From IMG/VR virus record IMGVR_UViG_3300010401_000024, positions 1 to 40,481 of that record: a stretch of DNA of 40,481 nt. The stretch is one strand, 5' to 3'. The notes beneath the pieces are model-generated. The model searched no databases. It was not told where the DNA came from and worked only from the letters and a program-made list of their open reading frames with translations. Source of the DNA: a virus. Both the position numbers and the translations under genes were made by a program. Each line of letters opens with the position of its first letter. Positions within the stretch are counted from its first letter, which is position 1. Shown here in pieces: positions 6,328 through 15,209 of this stretch.

Positions 6328-7526
6328 GGCTGTTGGAAATTAAATCCGGTGTTGACCGTATAATTAACGACTTGGTCTCCCGAGCCAAAAGTCAATAGCT
6401 TATTAGATACAACATTAAGAAAGTTATTTGTACTTACCAAGATAATATTTCCCGTCGCGTCATTTGCAAAATTGATTTTAAAATTCTCGAGTTGAGAGTT
6501 TGACAAATATAAATCCGGCGGGTCGTTGTCCTCGATAGTCGTTATCGAGCAATTGACCATGATCATATTTAAGAAATCGATATTGGCGTCGGTTTGCTCA
6601 AAGTTAATATTTGCGACCCTAACGTTTCTATTGCTGTTAACAACGCTCCGGATAAATATTGAGTATGGCGGAGTATTGGGAGTGTTTGAAACAGTAACGT
6701 TTCCAATTCCTACAAAGTCAATAAAATCGTACCAAGTAAAATTTTCAACATATTTATTATTTTGGTTTGGCATTATTAAAATAGTCCAACGGTTCGACGT
6801 ACTCGGAGAGCCGGACGTGTGCGCGTATGTTACCGCCTCCGCTATTGTGTTATATATTTTTCCCGCGACGTCGGAGGCCTGTTTACTGTCAACTAAAATT
6901 CTATTGGCGTTTATAGGGAAAGCATTTCCCGAGACAAGAGCGTCGACGTATGCTTTATTAACCGCGTCGGTCGATATGGTCGGCGTCGCGACGTGTTGAA
7001 TTGGAAAATTATTGCAATCAATACCCGCGTTAAACCTCTCAACGTTTGCGTGTGTCTCAACTCCCGTGTGTGTTTCCGCGCCTGTATGCGTTTCAACTCC
7101 CGTGTGGTGTTCCGCTCCCGTGTGGTTTTCCGCGCCGGTATGTGTGTTTGCTCCGGTGAACGCCCAAACTCCGCTAATAGTCGACGTTCCGGCAAAAGGA
7201 GGAAAGACGTTATAAGGAGAGCCCGTGAATTGTTGGCCAAACCAAGTTTGCTCCGTTCCGTTAATATATAATTTGGTTAGCTGTAAAGTTTGGAAAGCAA
7301 AGCCGGAGACTTGATAATTACCTTGAACGCCAACCTCCGTAACCGTTAGGCCTGTAACATATCCGCCGGTATAGTCATAGAGCTTAAACTTTATATTTGC
7401 GTCGGTCAATCCCGTTACCGGATTTCCCGAGTTATCGATTACTCTTATTGTAACCATAACTTGAGAGAAAGATAATTGACAAACTATAAATAATAAAAAT
7501 AAAAATGAAAATAATTTTTTAAACAT
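6324..7526 (-). CDS. Fibre-like protein with a signal peptide
   Basis: The protein has 400 residues. Residues 1-21 (ending CQLSFSQ) are a classical signal peptide. Residues 24-104 form the domain shared with the 283-654 protein, ending WFGQQF. At ~127-161 there is a six-residue repeat, (H)TG(A/V)ET, repeated about six times as a thin fibrous segment. After that come NKAYVDALV, a trimeric fibre signature, and a C-terminal half with parallel-beta features (IFIRSVVNSNRNVRVANINF). The distal-tail position suggests a receptor-binding fibre. A Sec-type signal on such a protein is unusual and may mean it is displayed on the host rather than assembled in the cytoplasm. Confidence 0.7.
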   Translation of the reverse strand: MFKKLFSFLFLLFIVCQLSFSQVMVTIRVIDNSGNPVTGLTDANIKFKLYDYTGGYVTGLTVTEVGVQGNYQVSGFAFQTLQLTKLYINGTEQTWFGQQFTGSPYNVFPPFAGTSTISGVWAFTGANTHTGAENHTGAEHHTGVETHTGAETHTGVETHANVERFNAGIDCNNFPIQHVATPTISTDAVNKAYVDALVSGNAFPINANRILVDSKQASDVAGKIYNTIAEAVTYAHTSGSPSTSNRWTILIMPNQNNKYVENFTWYDFIDFVGIGNVTVSNTPNTPPYSIFIRSVVNSNRNVRVANINFEQTDANIDFLNMIMVNCSITTIEDNDPPDLYLSNSQLENFKINFANDATGNIILVSTNNFLNVVSNKLLTFGSGDQVVNYTVNTGFNFQQP

Positions 7527-7544
7527 TTTAAGTTATCCTTTCCT

Positions 7545-8087
7545 TTATTGTTTTTGTCCGGCTTGTACCGGCTGATTTTCTCCGGAATATTGGCCGGTGT
7601 TTGGGTCTCTCCAATCCAACTCTTTGACAAGGCCGACCGTTTCCCAAATGAAACTATAACCATAATCTCCCGTTGAGTCCGCTCCGCCTTTTCCAACTCT
7701 TAATTGCTCCGTCCCTTTAACCTTATGGACTCTATAATATTTTGTCGTGTCTTTTCTTGGCTTTACTTCAAAATAGTTTGCATTGCCAATTCTATAATCG
7801 AGGAGCTTTTTTATTTTAAGACCGTTGGCGGTCGTTATCAAGTCCGTCCAATTAAAAGTCCAACGATAACGAGTCCCTAAATAATCGGGGTCGACAATGA
7901 TGTCGACGTTATCCTCTCCGGCGGAGTAGTCGAGAATTTCCTCCTCGTCTCCGTAAAAGTCCTCGTATTCAACAATCATTCCCTCTCCGTTGGTTTCCTC
8001 GAGCTCTATTATTTCAACGGTCGAGTCGTCCGACCTTTTGCGGACTCTCCATATTGAATTTTGCCAACCTGTTAAATTGTATACCAT
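7545..8087 (-). CDS. Tail-tip associated protein
   Basis: The protein has 180 residues, is acidic, has no membrane segment and ends in a Gln/Gly/Pro-rich tail. The sequence is rich in aromatic and charged alternation (YRWTFNWTDLITT, YYRVHKVKG) consistent with a beta structure. It starts where the 495-residue tail protein ends (8087) and precedes the fibre, the usual place of a distal tail or baseplate protein. I do not recognise the family. Confidence 0.55.
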   Translation of the reverse strand: MVYNLTGWQNSIWRVRKRSDDSTVEIIELEETNGEGMIVEYEDFYGDEEEILDYSAGEDNVDIIVDPDYLGTRYRWTFNWTDLITTANGLKIKKLLDYRIGNANYFEVKPRKDTTKYYRVHKVKGTEQLRVGKGGADSTGDYGYSFIWETVGLVKELDWRDPNTGQYSGENQPVQAGQKQ

Positions 8088-9574
8088 TATATTTTATAGT
8101 TTTCGATTTCGCATTTCTTTTTAAAAACATTCATATTAGAAACGCGCGTACAAAAATAAAGTTTCCCAAGAAAACGAATTAATCTATAACTTGAAAGGTT
8201 AAAAATCCTTGACGATTTTATTTCAAGAACTAATTTCTCGGAAAGATTTTTAATTAAAAATCCGTACGTATTGGATTTAAGAGCCGTCCGCAATATGTCT
8301 CCAAAGCCCGAGTCGGTATAAGGAATGTCTTGATGTAATAAAGGGTTATAAACTCCCTCCTCAAATTCTTTAACAAAGCAACGCGCGAAAGATAATTTTG
8401 TAATGGCTTTCTCTCCGTCGAAAGCAATCGTCCAACGGCCTCCTATTGTGTCCGGCGACGCAATTCCAAACTTATAGTCGACGGTCTCGAGGTCGAGCTC
8501 CGTTACTTGCTCATTAGGATATATACCGGTAACTTCCGAGTCCTCGACGTCCCAAAAACGAGTTATCTCTTTGGCCGACCCTGTAAAGAAAGCGCGCTCG
8601 TGTGTCATTATGGTTGGAGACGTGTCCTCCTCCCGTTGCGCGAAAACTGCAAACGCTCCTTTAATGACCTCCGTCGTTGCGTCAAACTCTAAATATTTTA
8701 TTGCAAGGACGTCAACTAATTTGCTTTCGTAAGTTTCAATCCTCTTTCCTGTTTTCGTAACGTCTAAAATATCCGTGCTCGGAGCGTCCGAGTCTCCGGT
8801 AATACCGCGCTCTCTTTTGAATAAGTTCAATATACCTCCGTCCCAAGCGTCCGGAGATATGTCCGGAGTCGGAGTTAATTTGAACATAATACCAAAGCCC
8901 GTACATACTGAAATTATACATTGAGCAATTGAAAATTTATTTTCAAAACCATAGCTCGAAAACAAACGAGACAAGGCCGACAATTTTGGCTCAAAACCTT
9001 GCTCCGCCAAAACGTCGGCGTCGAGGTTTGTACTATCAATAGGAGTAACGTTTGCTTGCTCAATAATTCTATACATTGTTGTACGGAAATTATTTCCGGT
9101 CAAGAGTCCAATATTAGGAGAAAGAGGAGCAACCAAGACCGCGTATTTAAAAAATTCATGTTCGGCCGAGTTAACGTCGAAAGTTAAAATTCTTTTGCGC
9201 GGGTCTTTGTCGAAACTCATTGACGATATATCAATAAAGCCGAAAAGTTTTGCTTGACCGTCCTCTTTTAAAATGACTCTTATTATAACGGTCTCGGTCA
9301 AAGTAAAAAATTCTAAAACAGTTTTTAATAAGGCGGATTTTGTTTTATTGCTTGTCTTAATTGCGACGTTATAATTTCCGGCCAAGTAAGTATAGACGGT
9401 GTCTCGTTGAGTCAAGGAGTCGTCAAAGCTCGGGAGAGCCTCTTTCGGAAAGGCTTTTATTATTATATGGTCAATATAATTTACTCCGGTCTTTCTAAAA
9501 TAATTATCCGCTTGAACGTAACTCAAGGACGGATCAAAAGGCGGTCGAGTAAATTTTGTTATTTCCAAAATCAT
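8087..9574 (-). CDS. Distal tail / tail-hub protein
   Basis: The protein has 495 residues and lies directly after the tape measure with a 4-base overlap, the position of the distal tail protein or hub in siphoviruses. The N-terminal half (residues ~60-160) alternates beta strands of the type seen in tail hub domains (VIIRVILKEDGQAKLFGFID, then RKRILTFDVNSAEHEF). The C-terminus is a small beta domain with RLIRFLGKLYFCTRVS. Function is inferred from order and fold character rather than a diagnostic motif. Confidence 0.6.
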   Translation of the reverse strand: MILEITKFTRPPFDPSLSYVQADNYFRKTGVNYIDHIIIKAFPKEALPSFDDSLTQRDTVYTYLAGNYNVAIKTSNKTKSALLKTVLEFFTLTETVIIRVILKEDGQAKLFGFIDISSMSFDKDPRKRILTFDVNSAEHEFFKYAVLVAPLSPNIGLLTGNNFRTTMYRIIEQANVTPIDSTNLDADVLAEQGFEPKLSALSRLFSSYGFENKFSIAQCIISVCTGFGIMFKLTPTPDISPDAWDGGILNLFKRERGITGDSDAPSTDILDVTKTGKRIETYESKLVDVLAIKYLEFDATTEVIKGAFAVFAQREEDTSPTIMTHERAFFTGSAKEITRFWDVEDSEVTGIYPNEQVTELDLETVDYKFGIASPDTIGGRWTIAFDGEKAITKLSFARCFVKEFEEGVYNPLLHQDIPYTDSGFGDILRTALKSNTYGFLIKNLSEKLVLEIKSSRIFNLSSYRLIRFLGKLYFCTRVSNMNVFKKKCEIENYKI

Positions 9575-12500
9575 TGTGGAATTGCTCTATTGGTTAAATT
9601 ATTTTGATAAGCTCCGAAAGTATTATTATAAAACTTTACGGCTTTAGTTCTCTCAACTTCACTCTCGACGACAACGTTAATAATTGGAGTCATTGATGTT
9701 GTAGCTTTTCCGCCGTCATAAAATTGACCCGAGTAATTTTGCGAGCCGTTTCTAAACCATTCAAGCATTGGAAAGAGCGCGCTTAAATGACTTGGGACGA
9801 CGTACTCTCCTTTATGAACGACTCCGGCCGGTTCGTATTTATGACCGTGTCCCGTAAAGCCTCCCGTCGCAAAGCCCGCGACGGCTTGGATTGCTCCTCC
9901 GACCGGATTAGATAAGAAAGAAAATATTCCGCTTATAGTTTGAATTGTTTTTATTAATTCAACGATTGACGTTACAATCGAATAAGCATTTTGGAAAGCC
10001 TGTATAATTTCGCTCCCGCCAAGACCGAGTTGGTCAAGTATTTGACCGGTCAAACTTAACGCTTGAGAGAACGCTTGGCCAACTTGCTCCGCGCCTTGAG
10101 CCATTGCGTCCTTTTCCAATTTTGCAATTTGTAAATCTCTCGAATGTTGAGCCGACTTTATTAATTGGTCTTTTTGATTACGGCGCAAACTTGGATTTTG
10201 CTCAATAAGTTTTATCTCGTCATTAGCAGATTTTAATATTTCCTCTTTGCGTTTTGCAAATTCATTTTTAATATTTTCAATCCGCTTGGAATGTAACTTG
10301 TCCTCGACGTCGTTCGCGACTTGTTGTCTCTCGAGCTCAAGGTCGTGAAATCCGCTTTGGAGTTTAACCTCCTCCGCCTGTTTTTTAATGGCCTCGTCTC
10401 TAATACTCTTTTCCGAGTCAAGTATTTTCCCGTTAAGATCGAGAAGCTCTTTACGATATTTCGATTGGTTTTCCGCAACCTTTTGAGCGTCTTTGCCGGT
10501 GTCAAATTTATCCTTGTCGCTCTTAAGTTGGTCGCGTAATTTTTGATAATCTAAAACATACTGTTTAAGATACGCTTGACGCTCGTCGAAAGTTTTAAGG
10601 TCGAGTTGCTCGAGTTGTAAGTTGTCCTCAAGAATATCTTTCTCAACTGCTAACTTTTTGAGATAAACTTCTATTTCGTCAATCTCGTGCTCTTTTTTTT
10701 CTTTTGAGCCGTCTTTACGTTTTTTCTTTACGTCGTCGATTTCTTTCTTAAGTTCGGCGTCGTCTTTCTTTTCGTCGCTTGGCTTTTGTATTTGGAAATC
10801 TTTGTTTGGGTCAAACGACCGGTCAATATTTGGGTCGTTGTATGTATCTCGATTTTGACCGGTTCTTTTTAATTGGTCTTTCTTTCCGGCGTCTCCGAGA
10901 AAATCTCCACTAAAGAGTTTAGTCCAATCTCCGGCAAAGAGAGCCTTTGAACGCGCGACAACCTCGTCGATTAAAATAGTAACGGCGTTTAGCATGTCCG
11001 CAATCATTTTAATTGGATTGAGCATATCCCAAAAACTATTTGTCATTGAGTTGAGGCCGTCGTTTGTTTTCGACGTTGTACCAAATAAGGTATCAAGCGC
11101 GCTCCCGAGTTTCTCGACCCAACCGATAAGGTCGGAAATATATCCGACTATTTTTATTAAGCTCGTTCCAATCGAAAGGAGGTCTTTTAATAAATCAATG
11201 AGAGCCGGTACAAGTTTATGAGATACTCCCTCCGCCAAGCTCTTAATCTTGGCCTCGACCTTTTCCGCTCCGCCTTGAGCGTCTATAAATTTCTTTACTG
11301 TATTCTCAACGGCCGGTATTAACTCAACAAAAAAAACTTGCGCGACTTGACCGGCTTTGATTTTTAAATTCTCATAGCTCGTTTGTGCGCTCTTGATTAC
11401 GTCCGCGCTGTCTTTTTGCTTTTCATTAATATTTGAAACCGAGTCTCCGTATAATTCGAGGAAAGCTCGAGTCCTTAAAAGCTCTTGACCCTCCGACGAT
11501 AAGTCGTCGATTTCATTTTTCCGGAGGCCGGTTTGTTTTAAGATAAGGTCATTAATTTTATTTATGTCTATACCGAGCGCATATAGACCGCGACCTTTGC
11601 CCGTTGCTAAATATTTTGAGAGTTGGTTTGTGGCCTCTCCGAGATTTCCTCCGAGTAAGTCGAGCTTTCTTTCCGCAACGTCGATAAATTGAGCGGTCTC
11701 TTTTGTATTGAAACCGAGCAATAACATTTTATTAGCAAACTCGACGAGAGATTTGTCGTCCATATTTCCGGCCGACGCTTTTCGCAATAGATCAAGAGCC
11801 TCTTTAGCCTTGTCCGCTCCTCCCGTAAGTTTCTCAAATCCACTATAAGCAATGTCAAAGTCCGCGCCGACTTGAGCAAGGTTATATAATTCTTTGCCTA
11901 AATGAAAAACCTTTTGGACGAGTAATGCAACGCCTCCCGCAACAACCGTAAGGTTTTCGTAAAATTCCGCCATTTGATATATTGAAATTTTATGAGTTGC
12001 GTTGGCGCGCCTTAACGATAGGTTAAGATTATTTATTTGCGACGCATAGTTTCTATATGCGTTTGACGTTATTGGGACTTGGCTTTGGAGTTGTCTTAAA
12101 TATTGGATTTGTTGCTTGATTGCAACATTGCTCCCGAGAGAAACCGATTGACCGGTAAATTTAGAGTCCGCCTTTTGCTTTTGCGCCGACGATTTATCCG
12201 CGTCTCTCTTGGCGTCTTTAACCTTTTTATATTCTTGAGCCTCTTTTTGGAGAGCAAGTTTTTTGTCGCTTAACTCTTTAGCCGTTTGTATTTTCTTAAA
12301 ATCTGTTTCGGCTTTTATCTCCGCTTTTATTTTGTTGGTCTTATCCTTACCGGCGGAGATAATTTGTTTAGAGGTATTTTTTGCGTTCTCAATTTCTTTC
12401 TTTGCCTCGAGCTCTTTTTCTTTTGTGGAGGCTTTTGTATTTGCAATTTTGACCTTAGTCTTTGCGTTTTCCTCCGTCGTTATAATCTTTGTAATGTTTT

Positions 12501-12822
12501 TTGAAAGCTCAATTTCTTTCTTGGTCGCGCTGTCATTTTCTTTCGAGGCCTTTCTTATTTCCTCGATTTTAATTTTGCCGGTATTTTTCTCAACTTCAAT
12601 CCGTACTTTTCCGGCGGAGATTTGGTCGGCCAACTCTTTCTTGAGTTGGTTCTCGAGCTCCTTGAGAATAGTTTTCTCTTGAGTTAAAGCGTTCTTATAT
12701 TCTTGAGAATTTTTTTGATTTGCTTTAGCAAGTTGAGCAAGAGTTTTTTGGACGCTTTGAAGTTTCGACTCAATGTCTTTAACGTCTCCCGAAATTTTAA
12801 TTACTAATCCGGTGTCCGGCAT
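9571..12822 (-). CDS. Tail tape measure protein
   Basis: The protein has 1083 residues. Residues ~10-220 are long Lys/Glu/Ala coiled coils, residues ~280-305 form a hydrophobic segment (NLTVVAGGVALLVQKVF), and a second coiled-coil region spans ~700-900. The C-terminal part has hydrophobic helices and the phrase GFATGGFTGHGHKYEPAGVV followed by HKGEYVVP, a motif I know from many tape measure C-termini. The length predicts a tail of about 160 nm at 0.15 nm per residue, hence a siphovirus. It overlaps both neighbours by a few bases. Confidence 0.92.
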   Translation of the reverse strand: MPDTGLVIKISGDVKDIESKLQSVQKTLAQLAKANQKNSQEYKNALTQEKTILKELENQLKKELADQISAGKVRIEVEKNTGKIKIEEIRKASKENDSATKKEIELSKNITKIITTEENAKTKVKIANTKASTKEKELEAKKEIENAKNTSKQIISAGKDKTNKIKAEIKAETDFKKIQTAKELSDKKLALQKEAQEYKKVKDAKRDADKSSAQKQKADSKFTGQSVSLGSNVAIKQQIQYLRQLQSQVPITSNAYRNYASQINNLNLSLRRANATHKISIYQMAEFYENLTVVAGGVALLVQKVFHLGKELYNLAQVGADFDIAYSGFEKLTGGADKAKEALDLLRKASAGNMDDKSLVEFANKMLLLGFNTKETAQFIDVAERKLDLLGGNLGEATNQLSKYLATGKGRGLYALGIDINKINDLILKQTGLRKNEIDDLSSEGQELLRTRAFLELYGDSVSNINEKQKDSADVIKSAQTSYENLKIKAGQVAQVFFVELIPAVENTVKKFIDAQGGAEKVEAKIKSLAEGVSHKLVPALIDLLKDLLSIGTSLIKIVGYISDLIGWVEKLGSALDTLFGTTSKTNDGLNSMTNSFWDMLNPIKMIADMLNAVTILIDEVVARSKALFAGDWTKLFSGDFLGDAGKKDQLKRTGQNRDTYNDPNIDRSFDPNKDFQIQKPSDEKKDDAELKKEIDDVKKKRKDGSKEKKEHEIDEIEVYLKKLAVEKDILEDNLQLEQLDLKTFDERQAYLKQYVLDYQKLRDQLKSDKDKFDTGKDAQKVAENQSKYRKELLDLNGKILDSEKSIRDEAIKKQAEEVKLQSGFHDLELERQQVANDVEDKLHSKRIENIKNEFAKRKEEILKSANDEIKLIEQNPSLRRNQKDQLIKSAQHSRDLQIAKLEKDAMAQGAEQVGQAFSQALSLTGQILDQLGLGGSEIIQAFQNAYSIVTSIVELIKTIQTISGIFSFLSNPVGGAIQAVAGFATGGFTGHGHKYEPAGVVHKGEYVVPSHLSALFPMLEWFRNGSQNYSGQFYDGGKATTSMTPIINVVVESEVERTKAVKFYNNTFGAYQNNLTNRAIPQ

Positions 12823-13298
12823 TATCTCTCCATTGTTGAGTCTATCTTTTTTAACAAATAAGCTCCGACTCCAAAGAAAGGTCGAGCCGGTAAATTCTTG
12901 GACGGGTCTCCTCTATAAAGACGCTCCGCTATTTTTGCGCGTTCCTGTTTAATGTATACCTCCCAAACGCTCAAGCTCCAAAGGTTCTCTTGGCCAACTT
13001 TCCTATAAGCAACGGATTGAAACAAAACGCCTTTGTCGAGAAATGGCCGGTCGTGGCCTTTCATTTTAATTGTGTACGCGCTTAAAGGAGCGACCGGTTG
13101 GCCGAAATAGGTTACTCCTCTTTTAAGATTGTCGGTTTGGTTATTGGCTACTAATATAGAAGTTAGGAGGAGCTTTTTTTCTGTAATGTCTTTTGAATAT
13201 TTACGGAAAACATTTTGGTAAAATAAACGAGACCAAGAACTTGACCCCGCGTCATAAACTCCCCCCAAAAATTCTATATTGAAATTAAAACCAATCAA
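12822..13298 (-). CDS. Virion morphogenesis protein (Mu gpG-like)
   Basis: The protein has 158 residues. The C-terminal LPARPFFGVGAYL resembles the Pro-x-Arg-Pro-Phe-x-Gly signature of the Mu gpG-type virion morphogenesis family, which helps form the neck or tail completion. The rest is basic. Its position between the tail chaperones and the tape measure is unusual for that family, which is normally near the capsid genes, so the assignment is tentative. Confidence 0.45.
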   Translation of the reverse strand: MIGFNFNIEFLGGVYDAGSSSWSRLFYQNVFRKYSKDITEKKLLLTSILVANNQTDNLKRGVTYFGQPVAPLSAYTIKMKGHDRPFLDKGVLFQSVAYRKVGQENLWSLSVWEVYIKQERAKIAERLYRGDPSKNLPARPFFGVGAYLLKKIDSTMER

Positions 13299-13538
13299 TT
13301 AACGCCTCTTTTTATTTTTCTTTTTACTCTCCTCGAGTATAAAGTTTTGTATTGCGGTTTTTCGATTTCTAAAAGCAACCATTTCGTAATAGTCCGCTAT
13401 ATCGTAATGAGTCTCAATATATATTCTTTCGGCATGATAATATTCGCAAAGTTCGTCAATCATAAACTCAAAAATCCAAGACGGAGCAACGTTGTATTTA
13501 GCCGGTAAGACGAGCTTTAACTCGTCTCCAAAACTCAC
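13299..13538 (-). CDS. Tail assembly chaperone T segment (frameshift partner)
   Basis: As annotated from the GTG at 13538 it has 79 residues. The frame is open upstream without a stop back to the slippery site 13592-13598 in the G gene, in the -1 frame of G. It therefore most likely is expressed as the C-terminal part of a ~230-residue G-T fusion (133 + 18 + 79). It contains DELCEYYHAERIYIE and a basic tail (EESKKKNKKRR). Its place before the tape measure is that of the lambda gpT region. Independent initiation at GTG cannot be excluded. Confidence 0.7.
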   Translation of the reverse strand: MSFGDELKLVLPAKYNVAPSWIFEFMIDELCEYYHAERIYIETHYDIADYYEMVAFRNRKTAIQNFILEESKKKNKKRR

Positions 13539-13564
13539 GGGAAACGATAATTTTATTCCCTTTA

Positions 13565-13990
13565 TTAGCTCTTGAGTTTTGTTATCGTACTGAAAAAATC
13601 TCCGAGAATGTTATTACACGTTCCGAGTACCTCAATATATAACTCGTCGTCTCCTCCCTCCTTAAATTTCTTGAGGTCGACAAAAGACATATCACTTTGT
13701 ATAAACGTCTCGAAAACATCTTTAATGTTTACGGGGTCATGTAACCAAGTTAAGACTCCCTCTCCGAGCTTTTGTTGGTTTTCCGGATTTTTCATTTCGG
13801 CCTTACCGATCTTAAGCTCTTTCTCGAAATAGTTATACAGCTTTATAACAAAAAAATAAATCTTTTTACGAAAGGCCAAGTCAATTTTATAGCTCCGGAT
13901 TTTATGGCCTAAAATAGTATACTCCTTATAAGATTTTTGTATCTTATCCGGAGCGGTTTTTGTTTTTCTTTGGTGTCTTTTTGGTTTCAT
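13565..13990 (-). CDS. Tail assembly chaperone G
   Basis: The protein has 141 residues with a basic N-terminus followed by a helical domain (DLAFRKKIYFFVIKLYNYF). It is the gene two places upstream of the tape measure, where siphoviruses encode the chaperone that coats the tape measure. The last codons contain GAT TTT TTC, so the heptamer T-TTT-TTC is present in the correct phase for -1 frameshifting, and the -1 frame continues into the next gene. The sequence itself is not similar to lambda gpG; the assignment rests on context plus the frameshift arrangement. Confidence 0.7.
   Translation of the reverse strand: MKPKRHQRKTKTAPDKIQKSYKEYTILGHKIRSYKIDLAFRKKIYFFVIKLYNYFEKELKIGKAEMKNPENQQKLGEGVLTWLHDPVNIKDVFETFIQSDMSFVDLKKFKEGGDDELYIEVLGTCNNILGDFFSTITKLKS
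13592..13598 (-). promoter_or_regulatory. -1 programmed frameshift site T-TTT-TTC
   Basis: In the zero frame of the G gene the codons are GAT TTT TTC, a canonical X-XXY-YYZ heptamer. After a one-base slip the frame reads CAG TAC GAT AAC and stays open through 18 codons into the T segment, with no stop. The zero frame terminates 8 codons later. This matches the G/GT arrangement conserved in long-tailed phages. Confidence 0.75.
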
Positions 13991-14020
13991 ATTTTCTCCA
14001 TTTTGTTTATTGAAAAATTA

Positions 14021-14299
14021 TTAAACTTTGGCTTTGTCGTCGGCCGGTGTTGTTTTTTCTTTTTGCTCTCTCTCGAGTTTTTCTTTATCTGCTTTTGCTT
14101 TCTCGAGTTTAGCTTGGTCGTCTTTCCAAGCCTTGATCTCCGCGTCGGTTAATTCAGTGAAATTTACTTGGAGATTTGGGAGCTTGTCAATTTCGGATTG
14201 GTTAAACTCGTCAATCTCTCCGCTTTGATATTTTTTATTAATTCCTTTTGAGTTTGTTAAAACGGCCGGAGTATCTATTTTTATTATTTTGGTTTTCAT
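14021..14299 (-). CDS. Small acidic/charged protein after the tail tube
   Basis: The protein has 92 residues. The N-terminal half (KIIKIDTPAVLTNSKGINKK) is a small beta-like domain and the C-terminal half is a charged helix (DDQAKLEKAKADKEKLEREQ). It lies between tail tube and tail chaperone. I do not recognise the family; the charged helix could contact the tape measure or tube. Confidence 0.6.
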   Translation of the reverse strand: MKTKIIKIDTPAVLTNSKGINKKYQSGEIDEFNQSEIDKLPNLQVNFTELTDAEIKAWKDDQAKLEKAKADKEKLEREQKEKTTPADDKAKV

Positions 14300-14319
14300 A
14301 TATTGACCTCTCTTATATA

Positions 14320-14348
14320 TTGAGGCTCAACATTATATTGAGCCTCAA
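14320..14348 (-). terminator. Hairpin after the tail tube gene
   Basis: An 11-bp perfect inverted repeat, TTGAGGCTCAA / TTGAGCCTCAA, with a 7-base loop lies between the tail tube stop and the next gene. On the minus strand it is followed by TATATAAG rather than a strong U-run, so it may only attenuate readthrough or protect the 3' end of the abundant tail-tube message. Confidence 0.5.
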
Positions 14349-14372
14349 ATTGTTTTTGATAAATAAAGTTAA

Positions 14373-15188
14373 TTAAATGGACGGAGCTATTGGTTCGGAC
14401 TTGGTCGCACAAAGTTCATGCGCTAATAAGTCGTAAGCCTGTAAAAGACCCGCAATTGGCAAAGCCGACTCGTCTACTGTTATAGCAGATTTATTGTCGA
14501 GAATAAATCCGGACATATCCGGCTCTCTCCCTTGCGCGGAGACCTTGTAATAATTAGGTATTCTAACAATACCCATATAACGATATTTCCAAAAAGTTAA
14601 ACCGAGAGTCTCGTTGTCTTGGTCAATACCGCAAACTTGGAAAATAGCCCACTTGTATTTACCAACTTCTTTAGTCAAAAACTCCTCCGTCCCCGCGTCG
14701 TCTTGCAATGACGTGAAAGTAATTTTTCCGGTTTTGTTTTCTTTCTTGGTATTGAAAAGATTTCCGCCCTCTCCAAAAACTTCCGTCTCCGGTTGGCCGT
14801 ACTCGACCTCTGATTTCAAACGGCCAAAGCCTAATTGCCATTTGTCTTTTATTGTGGCGGTCGCGCTTGCTCCCGTTCCCGCGCCTCCGGAAAATGCAAC
14901 GTCCGGAGCGGAGGTATATCCCGAGCCCGCGTTGCTAATTATAACAAGGACGACTTTTCCGTTGAGTACTTTTGCGACGGCCGTCGCTCCCGTTCCTCCT
15001 CCGCTTGTTACTCCTCCTATTGTTATAGTCGGCGCGCTCGTATATCCCGAGCCTCCGTTCGTTATAATAATGTAGGAGAGCTCTCCGGTTAAGACAAAAG
15101 CTCCGTCGTCGGTAACTCGTCTCATAAAGAAAGCCTCGTGTCCGAGCTCTTGATGTGCGGAGGGTATATATCTTAAATCGCTTGGCAT
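14373..15188 (-). CDS. Major tail tube protein with inserted GSGYTSAP repeats
   Basis: The protein has 271 residues. Residues ~38-113 are two tandem copies of a glycine-rich module (GGSGYTSAPTI then GGGTGATA; AGSGYTSAPDV then GAGTGASA). The flanking parts (1-37 and 114-271) read as one tail tube-like domain with GFGRLKSEVEYGQPE and GKITFTSLQDD. The position after adaptor and terminator genes and before the chaperones and tape measure supports a tube protein. The repeats are probably surface-exposed decorations, comparable in use to Ig-like insertions in tube proteins. Confidence 0.7.
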   Translation of the reverse strand: MPSDLRYIPSAHQELGHEAFFMRRVTDDGAFVLTGELSYIIITNGGSGYTSAPTITIGGVTSGGGTGATAVAKVLNGKVVLVIISNAGSGYTSAPDVAFSGGAGTGASATATIKDKWQLGFGRLKSEVEYGQPETEVFGEGGNLFNTKKENKTGKITFTSLQDDAGTEEFLTKEVGKYKWAIFQVCGIDQDNETLGLTFWKYRYMGIVRIPNYYKVSAQGREPDMSGFILDNKSAITVDESALPIAGLLQAYDLLAHELCATKSEPIAPSI

Positions 15189-15209
15189 TATATACTCCTT
15201 AAATTTTAA

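Noticed and set aside
7080-7180. Six-residue HTG repeats as a CRISPR or satellite
   Set aside because: The DNA repeat is imperfect, in phase with codons and part of a fibre protein; there are no spacers.
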